A DNA stretch of 10,474 bases from M2408 sp046303515 (GTDB taxonomy: Bacteria > Bacteroidota > Bacteroidia > Flavobacteriales_D > Crocinitomicaceae), in the NCBI GenBank assembly GCA_046303515.1, contig JBKCGI010000143.1, positions 1 through 10,474 on the forward strand. Direction: 5' to 3'. The translations under genes and the position numbers were made by a program. Positions 1 through 7,005 of this stretch are shown here, piece after piece. Each line of letters begins with the position of its first letter. The stretch's first letter is position 1. The notes below the pieces were generated by a model that saw only the letters and a program-made list of their open reading frames with translations, had not been told where the DNA came from and did not search any database.

Positions 1-1
1 C

Positions 2-748
2 ACTTACAAAAGATTCACCGATTTTTTTGCCAATACCTTTTTTGTATTTTTCAGGAGGTACGAAGGCATTGTATTTGCTAATTGTTAGATCTAAGGTACT
101 GTATGCACTTTGGTCATTTAAATAACGTAATCTTCCTTCACTACTTTCGATTTCTTCTTCGATAGCACGAATAATTTCTTCAATCTCGATGATATTTTTT
201 ATGCTTGCTGCATTGTTGAGCAACTTTTTATATCGTTCCAAATATGCTTTTTTGTTTTCCAGACGAATTCCAACGTCAGTGAATTCTTCAGTTACATCGT
301 TGGCTCCAATATTTTTCTTGGTAATTTTAAATTTACCTTTTTCCAATTCAACAACAAATTTCTTAAAATCACGAAAAGGAATCCTAATTTTGAGCGAATA
401 CGTCACTTCTTCATTTTCGTCAATTAAATCTTCGTTTTCAAAATAAGCATCAAACTTTGTCACAACTCGATCCACATATTTTTTTGTTTTAAAAATTTCT
501 TTCGACTCGGCAGTAATTGAACCTTCGTAAATGATTTTCTTAGTTGTCGAAGAGAAATTTTGCAATTCATCACTAGTTAAATTATCAGCAATCACAGGTG
601 GAACAAATGAAACTACTTCTTCCATTGGTGGGGCTGGTTTAAAATCTATCTGGGATGAATTTTTACTTAATTCGACTTTTTTTTCTTTGCTTGTGCAGGC
701 AAAAATGATAATGACACTAATTCCAATTAAAACAATTCCTTTTCTCAT
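2..748 (-). CDS. DUF4349 domain lipoprotein, partial (3' end beyond the left edge)
   Basis: An open frame of 249 codons starts at the ATG at 748 and runs uninterrupted off the left edge, so the C-terminus is missing. The N-terminus is a lipoprotein signal: a short basic start, a hydrophobic run and a lipobox ending IFAC with Cys18. Residues 70-225 match the DUF4349 pattern known from Bacteroidota and Firmicutes: a strand region (IRIPFRDFKKFVVELEK, about 121-137), then NIGANDVTEEFTDVGIRLEN (147-166), a long charged helix likely to form a coiled coil (about 160-210), and RLRYLNDQSAYSTLDLTI (206-223). Family members usually end in a transmembrane helix, which would lie outside the window. The function of the family is unknown; an envelope role is inferred from the lipid anchor. 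It lies 100 nt downstream of the ORF6N gene on the same strand and could be co-transcribed with it, but I see no convincing promoter of its own. Confidence 0.85.
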   Translation of the reverse strand, partial: MRKGIVLIGISVIIIFACTSKEKKVELSKNSSQIDFKPAPPMEEVVSFVPPVIADNLTSDELQNFSSTTKKIIYEGSITAESKEIFKTKKYVDRVVTKFDAYFENEDLIDENEEVTYSLKIRIPFRDFKKFVVELEKGKFKITKKNIGANDVTEEFTDVGIRLENKKAYLERYKKLLNNAASIKNIIEIEEIIRAIEEEIESSEGRLRYLNDQSAYSTLDLTISKYNAFVPPEKYKKGIGKKIGESFVS

Positions 749-848
749 ATTCCAAATTTTTAATTTCAAACAAGTTAGAATTAAATTATTGAAACATTTT
801 GTCCCGAATACTAATCGGTTATTTTAATTGAGTGAAGTGTTGTATTTG

Positions 849-1352
849 TCACTGTATTTTGTAACCTAATTTCGTTCTTTCAACTGACACTTTTGATTTT
901 TTATCTTTTTCAATCAAAAAATTTAGCGCCTCATAAACATCAGAATAATTCATTTCTAAGGCTGATATTCGTTTTGCTAATTCATCATAGGTAATTGAAA
1001 ATTCTCTCATCAAGACAAAAGATCTCATGATGTAAATGTTTACTTCAATTGCTTTTTCAGAATTTAAGACAGAACTTAGCATTGCAACTCCTTGTTCGGT
1101 AAAAACATAGGGAAGGTATTTTGAAAATTTACCTCTACCGATTTCTAAGGACGCAAATTGCGACCTTAAAGCATCATATTCTTCTTTAGTTAATTGAAAC
1201 ATGAAGTCGAGAGGAAATCGTTTAAAATTGCGCTTCACTGCTTCTTTTAATCGCTTAGTTTCAATTCCATACATTTCAGCCAAATGCTTATCCATTAAGA
1301 CTTTTTGTCCACGTATGATATAGATTTTACTTTGAATTAATTGTAATTCCAT
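849..1352 (-). CDS. ORF6N domain-containing protein
   Basis: A 167-residue protein. Residues 7-115 match the ORF6N domain well: SKIYIIRGQKVLMDKHLAEMYG near the start, then ETKRLKEAVKRN, FPLDFMFQLTKEE, LRSQ, and YLPYVFTEQGVAMLSSVLNSEKAIEVNIYIMR. This domain is known from phage antirepressor-like proteins and is very common as stand-alone chromosomal genes in Bacteroidota; DNA binding is presumed rather than shown for these. The C-terminal 50 residues are charged and helical. I chose the ATG at 1352 because family members start a few residues before the SKIY motif; an in-frame ATG at 1394 would add 14 residues with no resemblance to the family. No phage genes are nearby, so this is not evidence of a prophage. 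A promoter and two palindromes lie just upstream (1411-1462) and could mediate autoregulation, which is inference. Confidence 0.88.
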   Translation of the reverse strand: MELQLIQSKIYIIRGQKVLMDKHLAEMYGIETKRLKEAVKRNFKRFPLDFMFQLTKEEYDALRSQFASLEIGRGKFSKYLPYVFTEQGVAMLSSVLNSEKAIEVNIYIMRSFVLMREFSITYDELAKRISALEMNYSDVYEALNFLIEKDKKSKVSVERTKLGYKIQ

Positions 1353-1410
1353 CTTTGATAGGTTTAAATTTAGTCTAATCGAAAAATGCCTCAAAAATTA
1401 ATTGAAACAC

Positions 1411-1434
1411 CTTTCGAAAGTTTAGTTAACTAAA
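1411..1434. repeat. two abutting perfect palindromes upstream of the ORF6N gene
   Basis: CTTTCGAAAG (1411-1420) and TTTAGTTAACTAAA (1421-1434) are each identical to their own reverse complement and touch without a gap. The second overlaps the candidate -7 promoter element of the ORF6N gene, and the first would lie at or just after the transcription start. That is operator-like placement; binding by any protein is inference. Confidence 0.55.
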
Positions 1435-1462
1435 ATTAAACAAAAAAAATTAAACCTCCAAA
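1431..1462 (-). promoter_or_regulatory. candidate Bacteroidota-type promoter for the ORF6N gene
   Basis: Read on the minus strand, TTTG (1462-1459) is followed after 20 nt by TAATTTTA (1438-1431), seven of eight matches to the TAnnTTTG -7 element. The spacing falls within the range described for flavobacterial promoters. Transcription would start near 1425, giving a leader of about 70 nt to the ATG at 1352. The surrounding AT-richness makes chance matches likely, so confidence is moderate. Confidence 0.4.
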
Positions 1463-1470
1463 AATATTTC

Positions 1471-2526
1471 CTAAAACACAATAATACTATTCGGATTTAA
1501 ACCCACCGTGAATTTTCGAATAAAAACGCCATTTGAGTCGTATTCTAAGACTTCACCAGAAACAGTATATCCATGTGCGTCAAACAAATAAATGTGGTTA
1601 TTTTTACTTTCGACATGAATCCCATAAAGTGTTTCAATATTACTTACATCGATAAGATTTGTTGAAACGAAAGAATTCTCAAAAACATCAAATTTTCCAA
1701 ATTTTATAGTTCCATTGTCGTCATAAACAATATAAATGTATCCATTCAGTTCTTCAAAAGCAATTGGATTAATCGCATATGTTTCAACGACTGTATTTGT
1801 TGTAAGATTAATTTTCTTCAATAAAGAAGGAATGGAACCAAAATTACCACGCTGGTGAACAAACAAATATCCATTCGAAACGACTAATTTTCCTGGATTT
1901 TTTCCAACTACGACTTTTTGCTCTTCTAATAAGGTATTTGGATTAATTACCGAAATTGTAGAATCCATAACTGGCGCGTTTAATCCTCCAGAATTACTTA
2001 CATAAATTTTATCATTAGAGGCCACAATTTGATCGGGATTTAAACCGACAGCGATTCTTTTTTCGACTGTAAGCGTTGCTGTATCAATCACATCCACAAA
2101 TCCATCAAAACAAGAAACAAAAGCCTTCGCGCCAAAAAATGCAATCGAACGCGGTTCTTTGGTTTGATTTCCTTCCACAAAACTAATTTGTTTGATTGAT
2201 TTCCCGGTTGTGGCATCCAAAACTTCTAGCGTACTTGATACATTTACTAAAACGTAAATTTTATTGCCATAACGTTTTAAATCGTTGCCTGTATCACCTA
2301 ATTTGCGACCAACTTTATTCTCGAAAAAGGAATTATCTACTGATAAATCACTCAAATTTATCCATGACAAGGAGGAATTGTTCATCTGAAATAAACCTTC
2401 GTTAAGAACCAATATTCCATTCGATAATTCAGCAACAGTTTTTGGATCTTCAATTTTATCTTTTTTGCATGAAAAAAGAAGAAGAACAAAGAATACAGAT
2501 AAAAATAGTGTTTTAATGTAAGGCAT
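1471..2526 (-). CDS. YncE/DUF5074-type beta-propeller lipoprotein, BtuG-like
   Basis: A 351-residue lipoprotein. The signal peptide ends in LFSC with Cys20, followed by KKDKIEDP, a charged stretch that may act as a surface-export signal. Residues 36-58 (NGILVLNEGLFQMNNSSLSW region) are the typical opening of the DUF5074/YncE-like propellers of Bacteroidota. The repeated blade motif VGLNPDQI / VGKNPGKL / VGLNPNSI occurs at about 160, 207 and 341. In gut Bacteroides, BtuG is a surface propeller lipoprotein that binds cobalamin very tightly and sits on the BtuB receptor. Here the gene follows a BtuB-type receptor in a riboswitch-led operon, which supports the same role. Its ATG lies 14 nt inside the receptor gene, in another frame, suggesting translational coupling and fixed stoichiometry. 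No intrinsic terminator is visible downstream. The family assignment is firm; cobalamin binding is inferred from context. Confidence 0.85.
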   Translation of the reverse strand: MPYIKTLFLSVFFVLLLFSCKKDKIEDPKTVAELSNGILVLNEGLFQMNNSSLSWINLSDLSVDNSFFENKVGRKLGDTGNDLKRYGNKIYVLVNVSSTLEVLDATTGKSIKQISFVEGNQTKEPRSIAFFGAKAFVSCFDGFVDVIDTATLTVEKRIAVGLNPDQIVASNDKIYVSNSGGLNAPVMDSTISVINPNTLLEEQKVVVGKNPGKLVVSNGYLFVHQRGNFGSIPSLLKKINLTTNTVVETYAINPIAFEELNGYIYIVYDDNGTIKFGKFDVFENSFVSTNLIDVSNIETLYGIHVESKNNHIYLFDAHGYTVSGEVLEYDSNGVFIRKFTVGLNPNSIIVF

Positions 2527-4468
2527 AACTCAATGAGATTAAATAATATCTTCCTGGCATAACGTATGAGCGAATATACTCGTAAGAATTATTGGTGATA
2601 TTTTTTAAAGCAAAAGTAAAACGGATTTCATTGGACTTGAATTTCCATTTGTAAAATAAATTGGCATCCAAGGTATAAAAACAAGGAACTTCATTACTTG
2701 TGATGTTTTCGTTCAAGGCATAACGCAATGAATTGAAGTACAAAGAAGTATTGAAGCCAAATTGCTTGTACGAAAAGGAAAAGTTTCCACTCAAAATGTG
2801 TTTTGGAATGTATGCAATTTGATCTTGATAAGTAGCAGAACTTTTCTTCGTTACATCAACTGCAGATTGAAAAGTATAAGAAAAACTGGATTCCAATTTA
2901 TATTTGTCCAAGAAATTTCTCGCATGCATAAACTGCAAATCTCCCCCATTTATCCAAACTCTTCCTACATTTTGAATAGACCAAATAAATAAGTTTTTTG
3001 TTGGAATTGCAACGATCTTATTTTCAATGTAATTTGAATAAATATTATATGTAATTTTAAAATTATTTTTATGTATATTAAAATCAATATGAGAACCAAA
3101 ACTAAATTGATTTGCAATTTCAGGTTTCAAATGAGTATTCCCGAATTGATTGTAATACAATTCATTAAATGATGGCATTCGAAGTGTTCTTTTAAGGTAC
3201 ACATAAGGAAACATCCCTAAAAAAGTAAATCTCTTAATTGATAAATTAATTCTAGGATTAAAACTGAATTTCTCGTATTTTAAGTCGTTATTTAATGAAT
3301 TGTTATAAATATACTGAATTCCGCCAGTGAAGCCTAAATCAAACTTTTCTCTTAAAATAGTATAATCCAAAATAAATTTTGAATGAAAACGATAGATAGA
3401 ATCAAAATTTGTATTCGATTGTAAAAAAGAAATGTTTTCTTCTACTCCATATAACAAAACACTTTTATTAAAATTCTTTTTCAAAATAGCACCAAAACTT
3501 CCAATTGAGTTAAAGTACAAACTCTTCAAATAAGACTGCAAATTCAAATATCCTGAATCTATGTATTTTAACTCATCATATCGGAAAGAAGCATAAGCCC
3601 TACCGAATTGCCTTTTGACTTTAAACTTATAATCTGCTTGAAAACTAACATTTGAATTCGCCAATCGCTGACTAGAATTGGTATTGTATAAAATTACCGC
3701 TCCTGGCAAACCTTTATCCGAAATATTTTGAATAACAAAAAATTTCACTCGAGATTTATTTTTAAATTGTTTGCCAAAATACACGCCTGAATACTCTTCC
3801 TCTAAATCGTTGTTGAATCTTTTTGCCTCAATGATTTCTGTGGCATTCTGCACTTCATAGGGAAACACTCCATTTGCTTTTCTAAATTTACCAAAGGCAG
3901 CAAGATACCATGATTTATGATTCCACTTTACGCTTAGATAAGAATCTGTTTGACCAAAGGACCCAAATTTTGAATTGGCTCTAAGCTGCAAGGTATCTAG
4001 AGAAAACTGATTTTCAAAAGTTGAAATAAGGAGATTATTTGCAGAAAAAAATGCGGAAACAACTTGCAACGATTGATCTTCGTTTTGATAGGACAATTTT
4101 ATTTCTTGCACATTATCCAATTGCACATTTCCTAAATCTAGCTGCGATGTTTGGGTATTTTGAATAAAAAACCCATCAACTATAATTCCTGAATGAGTAC
4201 CATTAATTCCACGCGCTGAAATGGTCTTCAGACCTCCTAATCCTCCATAATTTTTAAGTGAAACACCAGGAAAAGCCCTCATCAAATCCCCTAAATCTTC
4301 TGCTTGCTTATTGACTACTTGCTCTTTCCCTAAACTGAAATTAAAAGTTGGTTTTAAACGCAACAATAAATCGTGATCAATAGTTATTTCTTCCAACTCT
4401 TGCTCTCTCACTTGTGAAAAAGCAAGAATCGGCAAGAAAATAAATACGATATGTAATTTTAATTTCAA
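2513..4468 (-). CDS. btuB: TonB-dependent outer membrane receptor, BtuB-type (cobalamin)
   Basis: A 651-residue TonB-dependent receptor. The signal peptide (MKLKLHIVFIFLPILAFSQ) is followed by ELEEITI (24-30), which resembles a TonB box. The plug domain covers about 40-135, with DLGDLMRAFPGVSLKNYGG, ISARGING, GIIVDG and NVQEIKL. The rest is a beta barrel of alternating aromatic strands, ending in MPGRYYLISLSYALH; this is close to the PGREY...SYTF ending of E. coli BtuB. There is no N-terminal carboxypeptidase-regulatory-like domain and no SusD partner, and the size suits the vitamin/siderophore class rather than the SusC class. Cobalamin as substrate is deduced from the upstream cobalamin riboswitch and the BtuG-like and DUF4465 neighbours. 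It is the middle gene of the operon, 33 nt after the DUF4465 gene and overlapping the propeller gene. Transport would be energised by TonB-ExbB-ExbD encoded elsewhere. Confidence 0.9.
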   Translation of the reverse strand: MKLKLHIVFIFLPILAFSQVREQELEEITIDHDLLLRLKPTFNFSLGKEQVVNKQAEDLGDLMRAFPGVSLKNYGGLGGLKTISARGINGTHSGIIVDGFFIQNTQTSQLDLGNVQLDNVQEIKLSYQNEDQSLQVVSAFFSANNLLISTFENQFSLDTLQLRANSKFGSFGQTDSYLSVKWNHKSWYLAAFGKFRKANGVFPYEVQNATEIIEAKRFNNDLEEEYSGVYFGKQFKNKSRVKFFVIQNISDKGLPGAVILYNTNSSQRLANSNVSFQADYKFKVKRQFGRAYASFRYDELKYIDSGYLNLQSYLKSLYFNSIGSFGAILKKNFNKSVLLYGVEENISFLQSNTNFDSIYRFHSKFILDYTILREKFDLGFTGGIQYIYNNSLNNDLKYEKFSFNPRINLSIKRFTFLGMFPYVYLKRTLRMPSFNELYYNQFGNTHLKPEIANQFSFGSHIDFNIHKNNFKITYNIYSNYIENKIVAIPTKNLFIWSIQNVGRVWINGGDLQFMHARNFLDKYKLESSFSYTFQSAVDVTKKSSATYQDQIAYIPKHILSGNFSFSYKQFGFNTSLYFNSLRYALNENITSNEVPCFYTLDANLFYKWKFKSNEIRFTFALKNITNNSYEYIRSYVMPGRYYLISLSYALH

Positions 4469-4501
4469 AATAGAAAAGCCTCGATTTTTAGACGCTTTAT
4501 T

Positions 4502-5488
4502 TTATTTAATTATTTTTCTGGCGTAGCTTCCTGACTCATTTTCAAGTTTTAAAAAGTAAACACCTGAAGTTAAACTAGAGAAATCTAGGTTAGATTTTGA
4601 ATCATGATTTTTTTCAAAAATTACTTTACCTTCAAGGTCATAAATAGTTAGTTTTCCGACACTTCCGCTTACGAACAAATCATTTTTTACAGGATTAGGA
4701 TACACATCAACTGAAGTAATACTTTCTTTTTCTAAAGCTAAAGTATTCGTAATAAAAAGATTATCAATTGCAAAATAAGTTGGTGTATTGATGTAACCAA
4801 ACGACATATCAGATGATTCAAATCGGAATGTTAAACTTTTCAATGAACCTAAACTAGTTAAATCAACTTTCTTCCAATCATTTAAGATGTAATCTTGCGT
4901 ATTATCTGCGAAACGAAAATCAGCTAAATAAAATTCGATAGAATCAGTCTTAATACCAGATTCGTTCATAGCGACAATCCAAACTTTCAAGAAATCCTCT
5001 CCATTTGTGCCATCTACATCTCCGCTAGCATTTGTAGTTGAACCAAATTGTTTCGCAAACATATCGCCATTCAACATTGACAAGTAAGAATAAGTTGTAT
5101 TTGTCAAGAATATTGAATCAACAAAGGTATTTTGAGAAAATGTAATGGTTCCATCTGGATAATAAATCCCATATTTTTCGGAATTATTGGCTCCCTTCCC
5201 AACAATTGCGCTGTATTGGTTTTCTATTCCAACAGTTGTAGCGTCTGTCATATTAGAATAAGCAAAACCTCCCCAATAATCTCCCCATTGCGATGTACCG
5301 AAGTAATTCGAAAAAGTAGCTGTATTGCCAAAATTTGTTGACATAGAATACTGCAAAGCATTATCTGAACCATTATAAAAGGTATCAGCTTGAATCAAAT
5401 TCAAGTTTTCAAAATCTAATTGGGCTTGTTGACCAATAATTGTTGCAATCGAGCTTGCAAAGGCAAAAGAAAATAATAATTTCTTCAT
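4502..5488 (-). CDS. DUF4465 protein with T9SS type A sorting domain, BtuH-like
   Basis: A 328-residue secreted protein. It has a Sec signal peptide (about 1-20). The DUF4465 domain spans about 65-248 and is recognisable by WGGFAYSNMTD (72-82), NQYSAIVGKGA (90-100), YGIYYPDG (106-113), TNTTYSYLSMLNGDMFAKQFG (129-149), IEFYLADFRF (184-193), WKKVDL (205-210) and NTPTYFAIDNL (234-244). A T9SS type A C-terminal domain follows at about 260-328, beginning VYPNPVKNDL and ending with basic ARKIIK. DUF4465 genes recur in Bacteroidota cobalamin-transport loci. As I recall, the BtuH cobalamin-binding proteins of gut Bacteroides are linked to this family, but I cannot check that here. It is the first gene behind the cobalamin riboswitch, so a role as surface cobamide-capture protein is likely. 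Using T9SS rather than a lipid anchor for delivery is notable. The ATG at 5488 is the only start that gives an intact signal peptide. Confidence 0.88.
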   Translation of the reverse strand: MKKLLFSFAFASSIATIIGQQAQLDFENLNLIQADTFYNGSDNALQYSMSTNFGNTATFSNYFGTSQWGDYWGGFAYSNMTDATTVGIENQYSAIVGKGANNSEKYGIYYPDGTITFSQNTFVDSIFLTNTTYSYLSMLNGDMFAKQFGSTTNASGDVDGTNGEDFLKVWIVAMNESGIKTDSIEFYLADFRFADNTQDYILNDWKKVDLTSLGSLKSLTFRFESSDMSFGYINTPTYFAIDNLFITNTLALEKESITSVDVYPNPVKNDLFVSGSVGKLTIYDLEGKVIFEKNHDSKSNLDFSSLTSGVYFLKLENESGSYARKIIK

Positions 5489-5609
5489 ACGTAAAAATTT
5501 AAAAAATTAATAAACGTTGAGGAAATCAGATAAATGAAATAATACACATGTCTTTCTAGAATTGACATCTGAACCAAATCGGACTTTAATCTGAAGTCTT
5601 CATTAAAAA
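5489..5609 (-). promoter_or_regulatory. riboswitch expression platform / 5' leader of the cobalamin operon
   Basis: About 120 nt separate the aptamer from the first start codon. No Shine-Dalgarno sequence and no U-tract terminator are visible. Two pairings compete: a hairpin ATGTC/GACAT at 5548-5552 and 5564-5568, and a longer-range TCAGAT/ATCTGA at 5526-5531 and 5567-5572, which share two bases. A third element (5595-5603) is complementary to the P2 region of the aptamer. The mode of control cannot be settled by eye; the lack of a terminator favours translational control. Confidence 0.4.
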
Positions 5610-5789
5610 CTCGTTTTTAGCAGGTATTCTGACTCGTTCCAACTCTTTTTCGCCTTCCCACACCTTACAATTGACGCAGTGACATATTGAAAAAGATCTT
5701 ACAGAACTTACAGCTGCAGATACAGTTCCTGATTTACACAGGATTCCCTTTTAACTATCAGACATGAAGACTGATTACTAAAAACCGAG
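5610..5789 (-). ncRNA. cobalamin riboswitch aptamer
   Basis: Read on the minus strand, this matches the cobalamin riboswitch family in order. Stem P1 pairs 5789-5778 (CTCGGTTTTTAG) with 5620-5610 (CTAAAAACGAG): 11 pairs with one bulged G. P2 pairs ATCAG with CTGAT (5775-5771 and 5761-5757). Then come AAAGGGAATCCTG, with the TCCTG/CAGGA hairpin; the core GCAGCTGTAAG; the GTCACTGCG box; GTGGGAAGG; and finally the B12 box AGTCAGAATACCTGC. These correspond segment by segment to the E. coli btuB leader. A tandem CTGTAAG copy (5713-5707 and 5704-5698) occurs in the core/L5 area. It is expected to bind adenosyl- or another cobalamin and to reduce expression of the DUF4465-btuB-propeller operon when B12 is plentiful. 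Which cofactor form it prefers cannot be read from the sequence by eye. Confidence 0.95.
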
Positions 5790-5790
5790 A

Positions 5791-5798
5791 CAAATATA
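5791..5798 (-). promoter_or_regulatory. -7 promoter element for the cobalamin operon
   Basis: TATATTTG (5798-5791) is a perfect TAnnTTTG element. It ends two nucleotides before the first base of riboswitch stem P1, so the transcript would begin at or just inside P1, as expected for a riboswitch leader. No -33 TTG is found at the usual 17-23 nt spacing; the nearest upstream TTG is 28 nt away. Confidence 0.5.
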
Positions 5799-5907
5799 AG
5801 CAAATTATTGAAAAATAATAGGAATCCAAGATTAATACAATTTAATTCAAGGGACAAAAGCAACCTTTTCACCTATTTTTTAGTTTTACTGAAGAACAAA
5901 ATGAATT

Positions 5908-7005
5908 ATGACAAAAGTTTTTTTAATTGTAAGCTTAATTTCGGTAAGCACTGCTTTTTCTCAAGAAAGTAAACGTGTACTTTTCATCGGAAACAGTTAT
6001 ACAAGTGTAAACAATTTACCTCAACTGACTAAAGATTTGAGTTTATCAGCTGGTGACAGCTTAATAATTGATAGCCAAACACCTGGAGGACAAACATTTC
6101 AAGGTCATTTTGGAGATGCAACTGTAAATTCAAAAATCGCACAAGGGAATTGGGATTTTGTGGTTTTGCAAGAACAAAGCCAACGTCCTTCTTTTCCTGA
6201 TTCGCAAGTTGAAGTAGAAGTTTTTCCTTTTGCTAGAAAATTAGATAGTTTGATAAATTTACACAATTCTTGTGCGGAAACAATTTTCTACATGACCTGG
6301 GGAAGAAAAAATGGTGATGCCGGAAATTGCGCTTTTTGGCCACCTGTTTGCAGCTATTCTGGCATGGATAGTTTATTGTATTTGAGATACATGCAAATGG
6401 CTGAAGATAATCAAGCTATTGTCTCTCCAGTTGGTAAATTATGGAATTATTTGAGAACGAATCATCCTGAAATTGAATTGTATTCAAGTGATGAAAGTCA
6501 TCCTTCCTTGGCAGGATCCTACGCAGCCGCTTGTTCTTTTTACACAACAATTTTTAGAAAAAATCCAAATTTGATAACAAATGACGATGGATTGAGTGCG
6601 ATAGACGCACAAAACATTAGAAACGCAGCTAAACTTATCATCTTCGATAGTTTAATAAATTGGAATGTAGGAAAATATGATGTTTTAGCGAATTTTACTC
6701 ATACTGATTTAGGAAACGGTCAAATACAATTTACAAATACAAGTGAAAATTCAAATACGTATATGTGGTATTTTGGTGATGAAACTTTTACATCAGATCA
6801 AAATCCAACGCATAATTTCACAACTAATCAAAACTATTTGGTAGAATTGATTGCTTATGACGATTGCGGCAATTCCGATACATTTGCTTTGCAATTAAAT
6901 TTAGCTTCAAATGACCTGATTGAGAATGGTGAAAATCGCATTATCTTTTACCCAAATCCGGTCAAAGACCTTGTAATTTGCAATCAGAAAAGCAATTTTC
7001 CTTAA
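5908..7005 (+). CDS. SGNH/GDSL-type hydrolase with PKD domain, truncated T9SS sorting domain
   Basis: A secreted 365-residue protein. The signal peptide (about 1-18, ending TAFSQ) leads into an SGNH-hydrolase fold. Block I is VLFIGNSYT with Ser30 as nucleophile. A Gly-Gly turn (60-61) gives a block II-like Gly, and VVLQEQSQRPSF (85-96) replaces the usual GxN block III. DESHPS gives the Asp195/His198 pair, with LAGSYAA after it. A PKD-like domain covers about 258-332, with FTHTDLGNGQIQFTNTS, WYFGDE and PTHNF. A T9SS type A sorting domain begins at 348 (YPNPVKD) but is cut at residue 365 by TAA. The same frame continues the domain for 50 more codons (7006-7158). Without those residues secretion by T9SS would be expected to fail. 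The substrate is unknown; carbohydrate-ester deacylation is only a family-level guess. It is transcribed divergently from the cobalamin operon, with no sign of shared function. Confidence 0.85.
   Translation: MTKVFLIVSLISVSTAFSQESKRVLFIGNSYTSVNNLPQLTKDLSLSAGDSLIIDSQTPGGQTFQGHFGDATVNSKIAQGNWDFVVLQEQSQRPSFPDSQVEVEVFPFARKLDSLINLHNSCAETIFYMTWGRKNGDAGNCAFWPPVCSYSGMDSLLYLRYMQMAEDNQAIVSPVGKLWNYLRTNHPEIELYSSDESHPSLAGSYAAACSFYTTIFRKNPNLITNDDGLSAIDAQNIRNAAKLIIFDSLINWNVGKYDVLANFTHTDLGNGQIQFTNTSENSNTYMWYFGDETFTSDQNPTHNFTTNQNYLVELIAYDDCGNSDTFALQLNLASNDLIENGENRIIFYPNPVKDLVICNQKSNFP

Noticed and set aside
804..818. Imperfect palindrome CCGAATACTAATCGG downstream of the ORF6N gene as a terminator
   Set aside because: Only a four-pair stem with a seven-base loop, and no U-tract after it on the transcribed strand.
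849..1352. ORF6N gene as a sign of a prophage
   Set aside because: No integrase, structural or lysis genes nearby; stand-alone ORF6N genes are ordinary in Bacteroidota chromosomes.
5486..5495. TTTAC next to the btuH-like start codon as the kissing partner of riboswitch loop L5 (GTAAG)
   Set aside because: Only five pairs including a wobble, which is expected by chance; no hairpin presents it as an L13-like loop.
5881..5888. TAGTTTTA as a -7 promoter element for the hydrolase gene
   Set aside because: Seven of eight matches, but no TTG at the expected distance upstream; too weak in AT-rich DNA to list as a feature.
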